From Deltaproteobacteria bacterium (GTDB lineage Bacteria; Acidobacteriota; Thermoanaerobaculia; Multivoradales; JAHZIX01), in contig JAHZIX010000044.1 of the NCBI GenBank assembly GCA_022601195.1, positions 62,001 through 126,000 on the forward strand: DNA of 64,000 nucleotides. Reading direction: 5' to 3'. This document shows, one piece after another, positions 1-8,124 of this stretch (position 1 is the stretch's first letter; the number at the start of each line of letters is the position of its first letter). The position numbers were made by a program, and so were the translations under genes. The notes beneath the pieces were generated by a model. That model searched no databases, was not told the DNA's origin, and was given only the letters and a program-made list of their open reading frames with translations.

Positions 1-506
1 TCTACCACCCCTTGGGGCAACCAACGCAGCCCTTCTTCGAAGGTATCTCCCTTCAAGCTGCGGTACCACTCACCCAAGGCCTGAGCTGCCGCGGCGATGG
101 CCACCACGACTCCATCTTTTTCTGCCAACTTGCGGCGCAGGCGGTCCTCTGCTGCCGAGCTTCTCAGCGCTTCTACCAACTGACCTGAGAGGCCACCGCC
201 CAGGTAGACAGCAGCACTTTCATCTACCCGCTGGCAGTTGCGTCCTCGTCGGGAATCCCGGGGGCGATATACCGGGATGACTTCGAGCTCTCGGTCGAAA
301 ACCTCGTCCAAATACTCGGCCAGGTTTTCTCCGTAGTCGGTCGACCCACTGGCAGCGGGGACGAACCCGACCGTGCCCGGAGGCGTCTTGGCCAACCAGG
401 CTTGGTCGGCTTCCTGAGTCTCTCCGAAGCTGAACTCGCCGCCCCCCAGGAGCGCGAGCCAGCCATCCCCTTCGATCCGTTGATGCTTCATGGTTTCCAT
501 CGTCAT
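1..506 (-). CDS. Peptidase S51 / type 1 glutamine amidotransferase-like protein (C-terminus cut by window edge)
   Basis: The partial frame (168 codons) runs off the left edge. The N-terminus carries an LALLGGGEF motif and a later AVYLGGGLSG segment, which match the cyanophycinase/dipeptidase-E (S51) fold. Three in-frame ATGs (506, 500, 491) are possible starts, none with a strong Shine-Dalgarno; 506 is taken as the outermost. It lies 43 bp downstream of the sucD stop on the same strand, so it is probably the last gene of the sucCD transcript. Where S51 enzymes have the nucleophile in a G-S/T-S-A-G turn, this protein reads VAIAAAAQALG, so the catalytic serine appears to be alanine. It may be a non-catalytic family member. 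The family call is moderate; substrate unknown. Confidence 0.6.
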   Translation of the reverse strand, partial: MTMETMKHQRIEGDGWLALLGGGEFSFGETQEADQAWLAKTPPGTVGFVPAASGSTDYGENLAEYLDEVFDRELEVIPVYRPRDSRRGRNCQRVDESAAVYLGGGLSGQLVEALRSSAAEDRLRRKLAEKDGVVVAIAAAAQALGEWYRSLKGDTFEEGLRWLPQGVV

Positions 507-549
507 TCTCGTCGTCTGGAGGACTGCCTCTCAATCGAGAAACGCCCTC

Positions 550-1422
550 CTAGCCAGCGAGGGCTTTGACTACGGCACCTCCCATGTCTGCGGGCGAATC
601 CACCACATGGATACCGGCGTCGCGCATGGCGGAGATCTTTCCCTCTGCCGTGCCGCTGCCCCCCGATACGATGGCCCCAGCATGCCCCATGCGACGACCC
701 GGAGGGGCCGTTCGACCAGCGATGAAACCGATCACCGGACGATCGAAGTTTTCTTTGACCCAAGCGGCGGCCTCTTCTTCCGCGCTACCGCCGATCTCAC
801 CGATCATGATGACCGCATCGGTGTCCGGATCGTCCTTGAAAGCTGCCAGGACGTCGATAAAGCTCGTCCCATTTACGGGATCTCCACCAATGCCAACACA
901 GGTGGACTGCCCTAGGCCAACAGTCGTGAGCTGTCAAACCGCCTCGTAGGTCAGGGTGCCGGAACGACTGACCACCCCGACACGACCGGCTTTATGAATA
1001 TGTCCGGGCATGATGCCGATCTTCGCCGCGTCGGGTGAGATCACCCCGGGACAGTTGGGACCGATGAGCCGGCTGGAATGATCGGCCATGAAGGCCTTGA
1101 CCTTGAGCATGTCAGTTACCGGGATGCCTTCGGTGATGCAAACGATCAACTCGACTCCCGCCGCCGCGGCTTCCATGATCGCGTCTGCCGCAAAGGGAGG
1201 CGGCACGAAAATCATCGTGGCGTTGCAGCCAGTCGCCTCGCGTGCTTCCGCAACGGAGTCGAAGACCGGAATGCCTTCCACCGTCTGCCCTCCCTTACCC
1301 GGAGTGACACCAGCGACCACTTGGGTGCCGTAGTCTCGGCAACCTAGGGCATGGAATTCACCTTCCTTACCCGTGATGCCCTGCACCAAAAGGCGCGTAT
1401 CCTCGTTGACCCAAATCGACAT
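550..1422 (-). pseudogene. sucD: Succinate-CoA ligase subunit alpha, reading frame interrupted by an in-frame TGA
   Basis: ADP/GDP-forming succinyl-CoA synthetase alpha subunit: TCA-cycle conversion of succinyl-CoA to succinate with phosphorylation of a nucleoside diphosphate, as a heteromer with SucC. The N-terminal CoA-binding region (residues 1-130, with a QGITGKEG motif) and the C-terminal ligase half ([14 protein letters not shown] and the phosphohistidine loop RMGHAGAI) are both well conserved. Total length of 290 codons is normal. Codon 163 is TGA at 934-936, exactly between GTLTYEAV and [17 protein letters not shown], with the frame unchanged on both sides. TGA is a stop elsewhere in the window. 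The ATG (1422-1420) overlaps the sucC TGA as TGATG, so the two are translationally coupled. The interruption could be a base error, a recent nonsense mutation or a leaky stop; the flanking conservation argues against old decay. Confidence 0.9.
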
Positions 1423-2591
1423 CAGTGGCCTCCTTTCGCCGCAGTCACGACCTTTTCCGCGGCGTCGGACATCTGCTGCGCCACAATGAAATCGAATTTC
1501 GCTTCCCGGAGAACTTCTCTCCCCTGCTCGACGTTGGTGCCTTCCAAACGCACGACCACCGGAATGGTCACATCCCCAAGCTCCTCGATGGCGGCCACGA
1601 CACCGCGGGCAATGCGATCGGTACGGGCAATCCCACCGAAAATGTTGATCAACACCGCCTTGACGCTGGGATCGGAGATGATGATGCGAAAGGCGTTCTG
1701 CACCGCTTCCTGACTGGCAGAACCCCCAACATCCAAGAAATTGGAGGGCTCGGCGCCGTAGAGCTTGATGATGTCCATGGTGGCCATAGCGAGGCCGGCA
1801 CCGTTGACCATGCAGCCGATGGTGCCATCCAGCTTGATGTAGTTGAGGCCGAACTTGCTGGCTTCTACTTCGAGGGGATTCTCTTCCGCTTCGTCCCGCA
1901 TGGCGGCGACGTCTTTGTGACGGAACAGCGCGTTGTCGTCGAAGTCCACCTTGGCGTCGAGGGCCATCACATCGCCGTCCGCGTTGATCATCAAGGGATT
2001 GATCTCCGCCAGGGAGGCGTCGGTAGCGAGGTAGGCCCGAGTGAGAGCGGTGATGAGGTTTGCCGCCTTGCGGGCAGTCTTGCCCTCGAGCCCCAAACGA
2101 GACGCCACGGAACGGGCTTGGAAGGGCAAGAGTCCCAGATGGGGATCGAAGGCTTCGCGGATGATGGCCTCCGGGGTCTCCGCGGCCACTTCCTCGATGT
2201 CCATGCCGCCAGCCTTGGAAGCCATCACGATGGGCATGGCCACATCGCGATCCAAAAGTACGGCTAGGTAGAGCTCCGAGGCGATCGCCTGCTGCTCCTC
2301 CACCAAGACTTTGCGCACCAACTGGCCTTCCGGACCCGTCTGCGGAGTCACGAGCTGCATACCGAGGATCTGGCCAGCAACTTCTTGGGCCTCGTCCGGC
2401 GAACCCGCCAGCTTCACGCCACCACCTTTGCCTCGACCACCAGCATGGATCTGCGCCTTGACGACACACTTTCCACCCAGCTCCTGACAAATCCGCCGGG
2501 CCTCGGCCGGGGTATCCGCCACTTCACCTCGCGGCGTGGCCACCTTGTAGCGGCGTAGGATCTCCTTCGCCTGATACTCGTGAATCTTCAA
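1422..2591 (-). CDS. sucC: Succinate-CoA ligase subunit beta
   Basis: Beta subunit of succinyl-CoA synthetase, 389 aa, the usual length. It has an N-terminal ATP-grasp domain beginning [11 protein letters not shown], a nucleotide-binding [16 protein letters not shown] loop near residues 45-60, and a C-terminal CoA-ligase domain with [11 protein letters not shown] and [11 protein letters not shown] motifs. The start is TTG (2591-2589), not ATG. It is chosen because a strong Shine-Dalgarno (AAGGAGG) lies 7 bases upstream and because the protein begins exactly where the family begins. The stop overlaps the sucD start. It is divergent from the WYL regulator at 2821; the shared 229-bp region holds a triple 14-bp repeat. 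Confidence 0.97.
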   Translation of the reverse strand: MKIHEYQAKEILRRYKVATPRGEVADTPAEARRICQELGGKCVVKAQIHAGGRGKGGGVKLAGSPDEAQEVAGQILGMQLVTPQTGPEGQLVRKVLVEEQQAIASELYLAVLLDRDVAMPIVMASKAGGMDIEEVAAETPEAIIREAFDPHLGLLPFQARSVASRLGLEGKTARKAANLITALTRAYLATDASLAEINPLMINADGDVMALDAKVDFDDNALFRHKDVAAMRDEAEENPLEVEASKFGLNYIKLDGTIGCMVNGAGLAMATMDIIKLYGAEPSNFLDVGGSASQEAVQNAFRIIISDPSVKAVLINIFGGIARTDRIARGVVAAIEELGDVTIPVVVRLEGTNVEQGREVLREAKFDFIVAQQMSDAAEKVVTAAKGGH

Positions 2592-2607
2592 CGGCTTCCC
2601 TCCTTGA

Positions 2608-2649
2608 CTGACTCTTCTAACCTGGCTCTTCTAGACTGGCTCTTCTAAC
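2608..2649. repeat. Three tandem 14-bp repeats in the sucC leader
   Basis: Three back-to-back 14-bp units at 2608-2621, 2622-2635 and 2636-2649 share the core CTGGCTCTTCTA and differ at one to three positions. They lie 17-58 bp upstream of the sucC TTG and just beyond its Shine-Dalgarno, in the divergent region shared with the WYL regulator. They could be iterated operator half-sites or a slippage-generated repeat; nothing in the sequence decides which. Confidence 0.7.
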
Positions 2650-2820
2650 AGGCTTTTTCACCGGGCTCAATGAGATGAGCTCACCGATTGAACTTTGGAA
2701 CTTTGGAGCGCCCGCCAAGAGGACTGACATTCGCTGCGGGCACAGATGTCCGGCAGGCGAGCCGGTCCAGTTTACCACAGGATACCGCCATCAAACGGTG
2801 TCTGGCGCTACACTTCCCCC

Positions 2821-3549
2821 ATGCGCCGCGCTGACCGCCTCTTTCGAATCGTGCAGTACCTACGTCGCCGCCACATCGTCACGGCTCACCAGTTGGCGGA
2901 GCTGACGGAAGTCTCGGAACGGACCATCTATCGGGACGTGCAAGACCTCATGGCTTCCGGGGTTCCCGTGGAGAGTGAAGCGGGAGTGGGATACCGGCTG
3001 CGGGGCTATGACCTGCCGCCGCTAATGTTCGATCGGGAGGAGATCGAGGCTGTGGTGCTCGGGGCGCGAATGGTAGAGCGGTGGACGGATCCGGAGCTGG
3101 CTGCCGCAGCCCGCAGAGCCATGGCCAAAGTGGAGGCGGTGCTGCCGGAGGGGATGGATGGACTGATGGAAGAAACAGCTCTCTTCGCGCCGGAGGGTTT
3201 CAGGCAGCCCCACACCACGATCGATTTCGCCCTATTGCGCCGGGCCATTCGAGAGAAGCGACGGATTCGATTTGCCTACCAGGACGCTGCTGGCAACCCG
3301 ACCTGCCGGACGGTCCGGCCTCTGGCCCTGGCCTTTTTTGGCTCCGTTTGGAATCTGGTCACCTGGTGCGAGTTGCGCGACGATTTTCGGGCCTTTCGAC
3401 CGGACCGCATGTCGGATCTCGAGCCCTTCGAGGAGGTCTTCCCCGAAGAGCCCGGAAAGATGCTGAAGGACTTCACCCGGCTCTACGAGAAGCGAACCGC
3501 AAGGGTCACGGGTCCAGACGGAAAGTCCTGCTCGGAAGAAAGCTCCTAG
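2821..3549 (+). CDS. YafY-family HTH/WYL transcriptional regulator
   Basis: DNA-binding regulator of 242 aa with an N-terminal HTH_11-type winged helix (residues 1-60; ADRLFRIVQYLRRR then TVSERTIYRDV-like recognition helix) and a C-terminal WYL sensor domain (about 125-200; IREKRRIRFAYQD and VRPLALAFFGSVWNLVTWCE). WYL domains are ligand-binding switches in many bacterial regulators. The ATG at 2821 is chosen because the family starts at RRADRL; 25 further upstream codons are open but do not look like protein. No clear Shine-Dalgarno, so it may be leaderless. Divergent from sucC, hence it may regulate that operon or itself. Its stop codon forms the edge of a palindromic element (3549-3704). 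Confidence 0.88.
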   Translation: MRRADRLFRIVQYLRRRHIVTAHQLAELTEVSERTIYRDVQDLMASGVPVESEAGVGYRLRGYDLPPLMFDREEIEAVVLGARMVERWTDPELAAAARRAMAKVEAVLPEGMDGLMEETALFAPEGFRQPHTTIDFALLRRAIREKRRIRFAYQDAAGNPTCRTVRPLALAFFGSVWNLVTWCELRDDFRAFRPDRMSDLEPFEEVFPEEPGKMLKDFTRLYEKRTARVTGPDGKSCSEESS

Positions 3550-3704
3550 TGGCCCGTTTGACGAAGACCATCCAGAAATTTTCGAAGATTTCAGGGTGTA
3601 GGCAAGGCGCCCCGACACAGCAATAGCATAGCTATTGCGAGGAGCAACGAAGCAAACGCCTCGAAGGGCCGAAAATAGCCAATGGAATGAGTCAAACGGG
3701 TCAC
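3549..3704. mobile_element. MITE/REP-like palindromic intergenic element
   Basis: A 156-bp imperfect palindrome fills the gap between two convergent genes. Its ends are 14-bp inverted repeats, 3549-3562 (GTGGCCCGTTTGAC) and 3691-3704, matching at 13 of 14 positions. At the centre is a perfect 8-bp inverted repeat, GCAATAGC (3620-3627) and GCTATTGC (3631-3638), around ATA. The arms between are partly complementary. The TAG of the WYL gene abuts the left end and the TGA of the DinB gene lies inside the right end. No coding capacity is seen. The architecture resembles miniature inverted-repeat or REP-type elements mobilised in trans; it also could act as a bidirectional terminator. No second copy was noticed in this window. 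Confidence 0.6.
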
Positions 3705-4171
3705 GAATAGGGCATCTCAGGCTCGTAGCCGCAGAGCCGAGAATAGACGGTTAGAGCGCCTCGATGGTGCCCGGTATGGTCGACGATTCCGCTGATCACT
3801 GCGATGCGAGGTTGACCTCCCATGACAGGCCCTTCCGGCAGGGGAGTCAGGATTTCCTCTTCGGTCTTCCCCTCGAAGGCGGCGACGGCACGATCGAAGG
3901 CGGCGTCGAGCAGCTCCCGGGCAGCGGCCAAAGAGGTCGCCGCGTTAGCTTGCTGAATATGCTCTTCGAAGTCCATGGCGAAGCCTTTCGGGTCGAAAGC
4001 TCCCTCGACGAACCAATCGATGCTCAGAGCGGTATGGGTCACCTGAGCCGCCACCGTGTACATGCCCTCGGCGGGAACAAACCCGGAGTCGGTCTCCTGC
4101 AGGCAGGCCGTCGATTTATTGAAAAATTTCTGAGTGGAGCGAAGCTCGGCGACGATGGTTTGGGACAGCAT
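3701..4171 (-). CDS. DinB/YfiT-family putative metal-dependent hydrolase or thiol transferase
   Basis: A 156-aa single-domain protein of the DinB four-helix-bundle superfamily. The metal-ligand histidines typical of the fold are visible: one in VTHTALSIDW (about residue 46) and the DHTGHHRGAL cluster (about residue 131-140). Family members bind Ni or Zn, and some are bacillithiol- or mycothiol-dependent transferases; the substrate here cannot be told. The start at 4171 has a good Shine-Dalgarno (GAGGAG, 8 bases upstream). It lies downstream of icd but is separated from it by an 18-bp hairpin, so it is probably transcribed separately. Confidence 0.85.
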   Translation of the reverse strand: MLSQTIVAELRSTQKFFNKSTACLQETDSGFVPAEGMYTVAAQVTHTALSIDWFVEGAFDPKGFAMDFEEHIQQANAATSLAAARELLDAAFDRAVAAFEGKTEEEILTPLPEGPVMGGQPRIAVISGIVDHTGHHRGALTVYSRLCGYEPEMPYS

Positions 4172-4226
4172 GAAACATCTCCTCTTCGAATTTTGTCTTG
4201 GACTCGGTTCGATTCGAAGGGATTGT

Positions 4227-4268
4227 CTCGCTTCCCTGCTGACAACGTGGTGTCAGCAGGGAAGCGAG
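4227..4268 (-). terminator. 18-bp perfect hairpin between icd and dinB-like gene
   Basis: Perfect inverted repeat: 18-bp arms 4227-4244 and 4251-4268 around the hexaloop ACGTGG. It begins 12 bases after the icd stop codon. There is no T-run after the stem on the minus strand, so it is not a textbook rho-independent terminator. It may be a strong transcript-end stabiliser or a T-less terminator for icd. Confidence 0.6.
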
Positions 4269-4279
4269 CAGGCTCTAAG

Positions 4280-5527
4280 CTAGAGATTTCCGACGATAGC
4301 TTCGGCGAATTGCGAAGTCTTGAGCAACGTCGCCCCGTCCATTTGGCGTTCCAGGTCATAGGTGACCCGCTTCTGTTCGATGGTGGCGCCCAGGGCTCCC
4401 TCGACGGCGGCGGCGGCTTCCAGCCAACCGAGCCAACGGAGTAGCATGACGCCGGAGAGAATCAGGGAGCCGGGATTGACCTTGTCCTGATTGGAGTACT
4501 TGGGGGCCGTGCCGTGGGTGGCCTCGAAGAGAGCCAGGCCGTCCCCTTCATTGCTTCCCGGCGCCATTCCAAGACCTCCGACCTGGGCAGCCAAAGCATC
4601 GCTCAGGTAGTCCCCATTGAGATTGGTGGTGGCGATGACCTCGTACTCCGCCGGTCGCAGGAGCACCTGCTGGAACATCGCATCGGCGATGCGATCCTTC
4701 ACCAGAATCTTGCCTCCGGGCATCTTGCCGCCGTGGTCGTCCCACAGCTTCTGTTCGCTGATCGTAGCGCTGCCGAACTCCTCCTCCGCCAACTCGTAGC
4801 CCCAGTCCCGAAAAGCGCCCTCTGTGAACTTCATGATGTTGCCTTTGTGGACCAAGGTCACGCTGTCGCGGCTCTGGTCCACCGCATACTGCACCGCCTT
4901 GCGGACTAGGCGTTTGGAACCGAAGGCGGAGACGGGTTTGATCCCGATACCACTTCCTTCCCGTACTTGCTTGCCCATCTCCTCGGCCAGGAACTTGCGA
5001 ACCTTCTCCGCTTCGGGAGTCCCCGACTGCCACTCGATACCGGAATAGACATCCTCGGTGTTTTCACGAAAGAGAACCACGTCCACCTTCTCGGGCTCAC
5101 TCACCGGAGAGGGCACTCCCGCGTAGTGACGAACCGGGCGGATGCAAGCGTAGAGGTCGAGAATCTGACGCAACGCCACGTTAAGGCTGCGAATGCCGCC
5201 GCCCACAGGGGTAGTCAGAGGGCCTTTGATGGCGCCCCGAAAGTGACGGATGGCCTCCACGGAGTCCTGGGGCAACCATTCCCCGGTCTCTTTCATGGCC
5301 TTCTCGCCGGCATAGATCTCGAACCAGGCGATGGATTTGGAACCACCATAGGTCTTGTTCACGGCGGAATCCAGCACGTGGCGGGTTGCCTTCCAAATAT
5401 CTGGGCCGATGCCGTCCCCCTCGATGAAAGGGACGATCGGGCGATCGGGTATGGTCAATGTCTCTTCGGTCCAGGAGATCTCCTGGCCATCAGAAGGGGG
5501 TGTCAATCCATTGAAAGTCTCAGCCAT
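4280..5527 (-). CDS. icd: NADP-dependent isocitrate dehydrogenase
   Basis: Oxidative decarboxylation of isocitrate to 2-oxoglutarate in the TCA cycle; 415 aa, the length of the bacterial homodimeric NADP enzyme. Visible motifs: [12 protein letters not shown]; the substrate/phosphorylation loop [13 protein letters not shown], whose Ser corresponds to E. coli Ser113; [13 protein letters not shown]; and [20 protein letters not shown]. The Lys-Tyr pair in APKY marks NADP rather than NAD specificity in this family. The start at 5527 is preferred over an in-frame ATG 12 codons upstream because AGGGAGGA sits 7-8 bases before it. It is divergent from htrA (254-bp intergenic). A second, NAD-type family member lies at 30697. 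Confidence 0.97.
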   Translation of the reverse strand: MAETFNGLTPPSDGQEISWTEETLTIPDRPIVPFIEGDGIGPDIWKATRHVLDSAVNKTYGGSKSIAWFEIYAGEKAMKETGEWLPQDSVEAIRHFRGAIKGPLTTPVGGGIRSLNVALRQILDLYACIRPVRHYAGVPSPVSEPEKVDVVLFRENTEDVYSGIEWQSGTPEAEKVRKFLAEEMGKQVREGSGIGIKPVSAFGSKRLVRKAVQYAVDQSRDSVTLVHKGNIMKFTEGAFRDWGYELAEEEFGSATISEQKLWDDHGGKMPGGKILVKDRIADAMFQQVLLRPAEYEVIATTNLNGDYLSDALAAQVGGLGMAPGSNEGDGLALFEATHGTAPKYSNQDKVNPGSLILSGVMLLRWLGWLEAAAAVEGALGATIEQKRVTYDLERQMDGATLLKTSQFAEAIVGNL

Positions 5528-5781
5528 GACGAAATCCTCCCTGGAGGCGGTTCTTCGACCCATAAGACGGCGGATCGAAAATGAGCTACTGGTTGTCTAA
5601 CGGTGGGCGCAAATCCCGAATCGGATGCGAGTGCAGCCGGGAGGACCTTATCATAGCGGCTAAAATAGCAGCTCGCAGGTACGCCCTGCCCACAGCGCTT
5701 CACGCCGAGAGCCTCTATGCTAAGTTGAAATCTCGGATGCGGGTGAAGACACTATTTAACCCCTACCAGGAGAGCTCATTC

Positions 5782-6984
5782 ATGCGCCGCAGCTTGTTCG
5801 TAATCCTCGCTCTCGCCGTTGGAGTTTTCCTCGGACGTGGATGGCAGCCAACCGAGAACCTGCAACAGCGGAACACTCCCCTCCAGGGAGAGCTGCCACA
5901 GCGGACTGGGCCGAGCGAGCTCACCTCCAGCACGACGGCCTTCGCGGAGCCAGCACCACAGCCAGCACCACAGCCAGCCGACCTTCGCCCTCTGCCCCAG
6001 GGCCTCTCGGAACAAGAAAAGAGAGACATTCTCGTATTTCGCCAAGCTGCTGAGTCCGTCGTCTCCGTGACCAGCCTCTCTCTGCGCCGCGATTTCTTCT
6101 CCATGAATGTCTTCGAGATCCCCCGAGGCAGCGGTAGTGGATTCGTCTGGGACGATAGCGGTCATATCGTGACCAACTTTCATGTCATCGAGAATGGGCA
6201 ACGATTTTCCGTAACGCTAGCGGACCAATCCGCCTGGGAGGCACAAGTGGTCGGCACCGCCGCTGACAAAGATCTGGCAGTGCTCCGCATCGACGCCCCA
6301 CAAAGACTACTCACCGGCCTGTCTGTGGGTCGTTCCTCCGATTTGGTGGTGGGTCAGAAGGTTCAAGCGATTGGCAATCCCTTCGGCTTGGACCAAACTC
6401 TCACCACGGGCGTGGTCAGTGCCTTGGGGCGGGAATTACAATCGCCTTCCGGCCGGACGATCCACAACCTCATCCAGACCGATGCAGCCATCAATCCCGG
6501 AAACTCCGGCGGTCCACTGCTCGATTCCAGCGGCCGCCTGATCGGAGTCAATACCGCCATCTACAGCCCCAGTGGCGCTTCCGCGGGCATCGGGTTCGCG
6601 GTACCCGTGGATATCGTCTCCCGGCTCGTCCCCCAGCTCATCCGCCATGGCAAGCCGATTCTTCCGGGGATCGGTTGCGAATTCCTACCGGACTCCTATG
6701 CCCGACGCTCGCGCTTGGAAGGAGTGATCGTTCAACGGGTTCTTCGCGGTAGCCCAGCGGATCGAGCCGGCCTACGCGGTCTGTACCGCAATCGAAGAGG
6801 TCAACCCGTCGTCGGAGACCGAATTCTGGCCATCGACGGCAAGCCCGTAGACACCCGCGACAAATTGCTCTATGCCTTCGAGCAAGCGGGAGTGGGGACA
6901 CAAGTGGAGCTCACCCTGACCGATGGAGAGAAAGTTCGACAAGTCCGAGTATCTCTGGTCGCCGAAGGCGTTGAGAATGTTTGA
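5782..6984 (+). CDS. HtrA/Deg-family trypsin-like serine protease
   Basis: Membrane-anchored periplasmic quality-control protease, 400 aa. There is one N-terminal transmembrane segment (RRSLFVILALAVGVFLGRGW), then a Pro/Gln-rich linker (about residues 35-80), an S1C protease domain and a single PDZ domain (about 295-395). The catalytic triad is visible: His in TNFHVIENG, Asp in DKDLAVLRID, Ser in NPGNSGGPL. A single PDZ and uncleaved anchor suggest a DegS-like rather than DegP-like organisation. ATG 5782 has AGGAG 9 bases upstream; open sequence before it is not family-like. The site-2 protease follows 33 bp downstream; DegS-type cleavage followed by site-2 cleavage is the known order of regulated intramembrane proteolysis, but no anti-sigma substrate is adjacent. 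Confidence 0.95.
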   Translation: MRRSLFVILALAVGVFLGRGWQPTENLQQRNTPLQGELPQRTGPSELTSSTTAFAEPAPQPAPQPADLRPLPQGLSEQEKRDILVFRQAAESVVSVTSLSLRRDFFSMNVFEIPRGSGSGFVWDDSGHIVTNFHVIENGQRFSVTLADQSAWEAQVVGTAADKDLAVLRIDAPQRLLTGLSVGRSSDLVVGQKVQAIGNPFGLDQTLTTGVVSALGRELQSPSGRTIHNLIQTDAAINPGNSGGPLLDSSGRLIGVNTAIYSPSGASAGIGFAVPVDIVSRLVPQLIRHGKPILPGIGCEFLPDSYARRSRLEGVIVQRVLRGSPADRAGLRGLYRNRRGQPVVGDRILAIDGKPVDTRDKLLYAFEQAGVGTQVELTLTDGEKVRQVRVSLVAEGVENV

Positions 6985-7017
6985 GTCTTCCGGGAGCCTC
7001 GGGGAACACCTCCAACC

Positions 7018-8124
7018 ATGAAGTGGTCTTGGAAAATCTGTTCTCTGGCCGGAATCCCAGTTTTCGTTCACCCCACCTTCTTCCTTATTTTCGCCTGGGT
7101 CTTGTTGCGCACGGGAACCGAAGGGAGTTGGTCTTCCGTGACTTGGGGAGTGCTCTACGTTCTCGCTCTATTTGGTTGTGTCGTGCTCCACGAGCTGGGG
7201 CACGCCTTAATGGCTCGCCGATTCGGTATTGGCACCCGCGACATAACCCTCTTGCCCATCGGAGGAGTGGCTCGCCTAGAGAGAATGCCCCGGGACCCCA
7301 AACAGGAGCTGCTCGTAGCCTTGGCGGGCCCGGCGGTCAACGTTGGCATCGCCTTGGTTCTCCTCCTGGTGGGCACCTTCCTTCTGCCAGGATCCTGGCC
7401 TTCCCTCGACAGCCTCGGCTCTGACATCGGAGTCTCCAATTTTCTGCCCTTGCTTTTGTTAGTCAACATATTCTTGGTGGTCTTCAACCTGCTACCGGCC
7501 TTTCCCATGGACGGGGGGCGAGTTCTGAGGGCCCTCCTGGCTACCGTCACCGAGTACCGCAAGGCGACCCGAATCGCTGCCATCACCGGCCAAGCCATGG
7601 CGGTCCTGTTTTTTCTCGCCGGCCTGTGGCTAACCCACCCCGTTCTCCTCTTGATCAGTGTCTTCGTGTGGCTCGGTGCTGCTCAAGAAGCTCGGGCAGC
7701 GGATCGCAGCTGGGCTCTGGAAGGGGTAACGGTTCGCCAGGCGATGGTGACTCAGATCCAGACTCTGACTCCCGGCGATACCCTTGGCAGGGTGGTGGAA
7801 TTCATGTTGAGGGGCTCGCAGCAGGACTTCCCGGTGCTCGACGAGCTCCATGTCGTGGGCCTTCTGACCCGCCGTGACCTCTTGAAGAGCCTGGCCTCAG
7901 GAAGCCAGCTATCTCTCGTGTCAGGAAGCATGCGCACCCAATTTCCAACGGCTTCGCCGGACGATTCTCTCGAGGAAGCTCTGAGAAGGCTTCAGTTGAG
8001 TGGCGTCGGAGCCACCATGCCGGTCCTCCAAGAGAGCCGTCTGGTCGGCCTCCTAACGATGGAGAACGCCAGCGAATTCTTGATGATTCAGGCCGCCCTT
8101 GAGGGGACGACTTCGAGGTATTAG
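7018..8124 (+). CDS. Site-2 protease (M50) with C-terminal CBS domains
   Basis: Intramembrane zinc metalloprotease of 368 aa. The HELGH zinc motif is at residues 58-62 in a membrane segment, and the second conserved motif (NLLPAFPMDGGRVLR) is near residues 157-171, giving the aspartate ligand. About six hydrophobic segments fill the first 220 residues; the last 130 form a CBS pair (EGVTVRQAMV, FPVLDELHVVGLLTRRDLL, MPVLQESRLVGLLTMEN), which usually binds adenosyl nucleotides. It follows htrA by 33 bp and is likely co-transcribed. Its stop overlaps that of the convergent exchanger gene: both stops share the four bases TTAG at 8121-8124. Confidence 0.93.
   Translation: MKWSWKICSLAGIPVFVHPTFFLIFAWVLLRTGTEGSWSSVTWGVLYVLALFGCVVLHELGHALMARRFGIGTRDITLLPIGGVARLERMPRDPKQELLVALAGPAVNVGIALVLLLVGTFLLPGSWPSLDSLGSDIGVSNFLPLLLLVNIFLVVFNLLPAFPMDGGRVLRALLATVTEYRKATRIAAITGQAMAVLFFLAGLWLTHPVLLLISVFVWLGAAQEARAADRSWALEGVTVRQAMVTQIQTLTPGDTLGRVVEFMLRGSQQDFPVLDELHVVGLLTRRDLLKSLASGSQLSLVSGSMRTQFPTASPDDSLEEALRRLQLSGVGATMPVLQESRLVGLLTMENASEFLMIQAALEGTTSRY

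Noticed and set aside
934-936. Selenocysteine at the sucD TGA
   Set aside because: SucD is not a selenoprotein family and no redox residue is expected at this site; no convincing SECIS-like hairpin was seen directly downstream.
1425-2267. Long open frame (280 codons) antisense to sucC
   Set aside because: It mirrors the codon bias of sucC, has no family resemblance and no ribosome site; sucC is unmistakable on the other strand.
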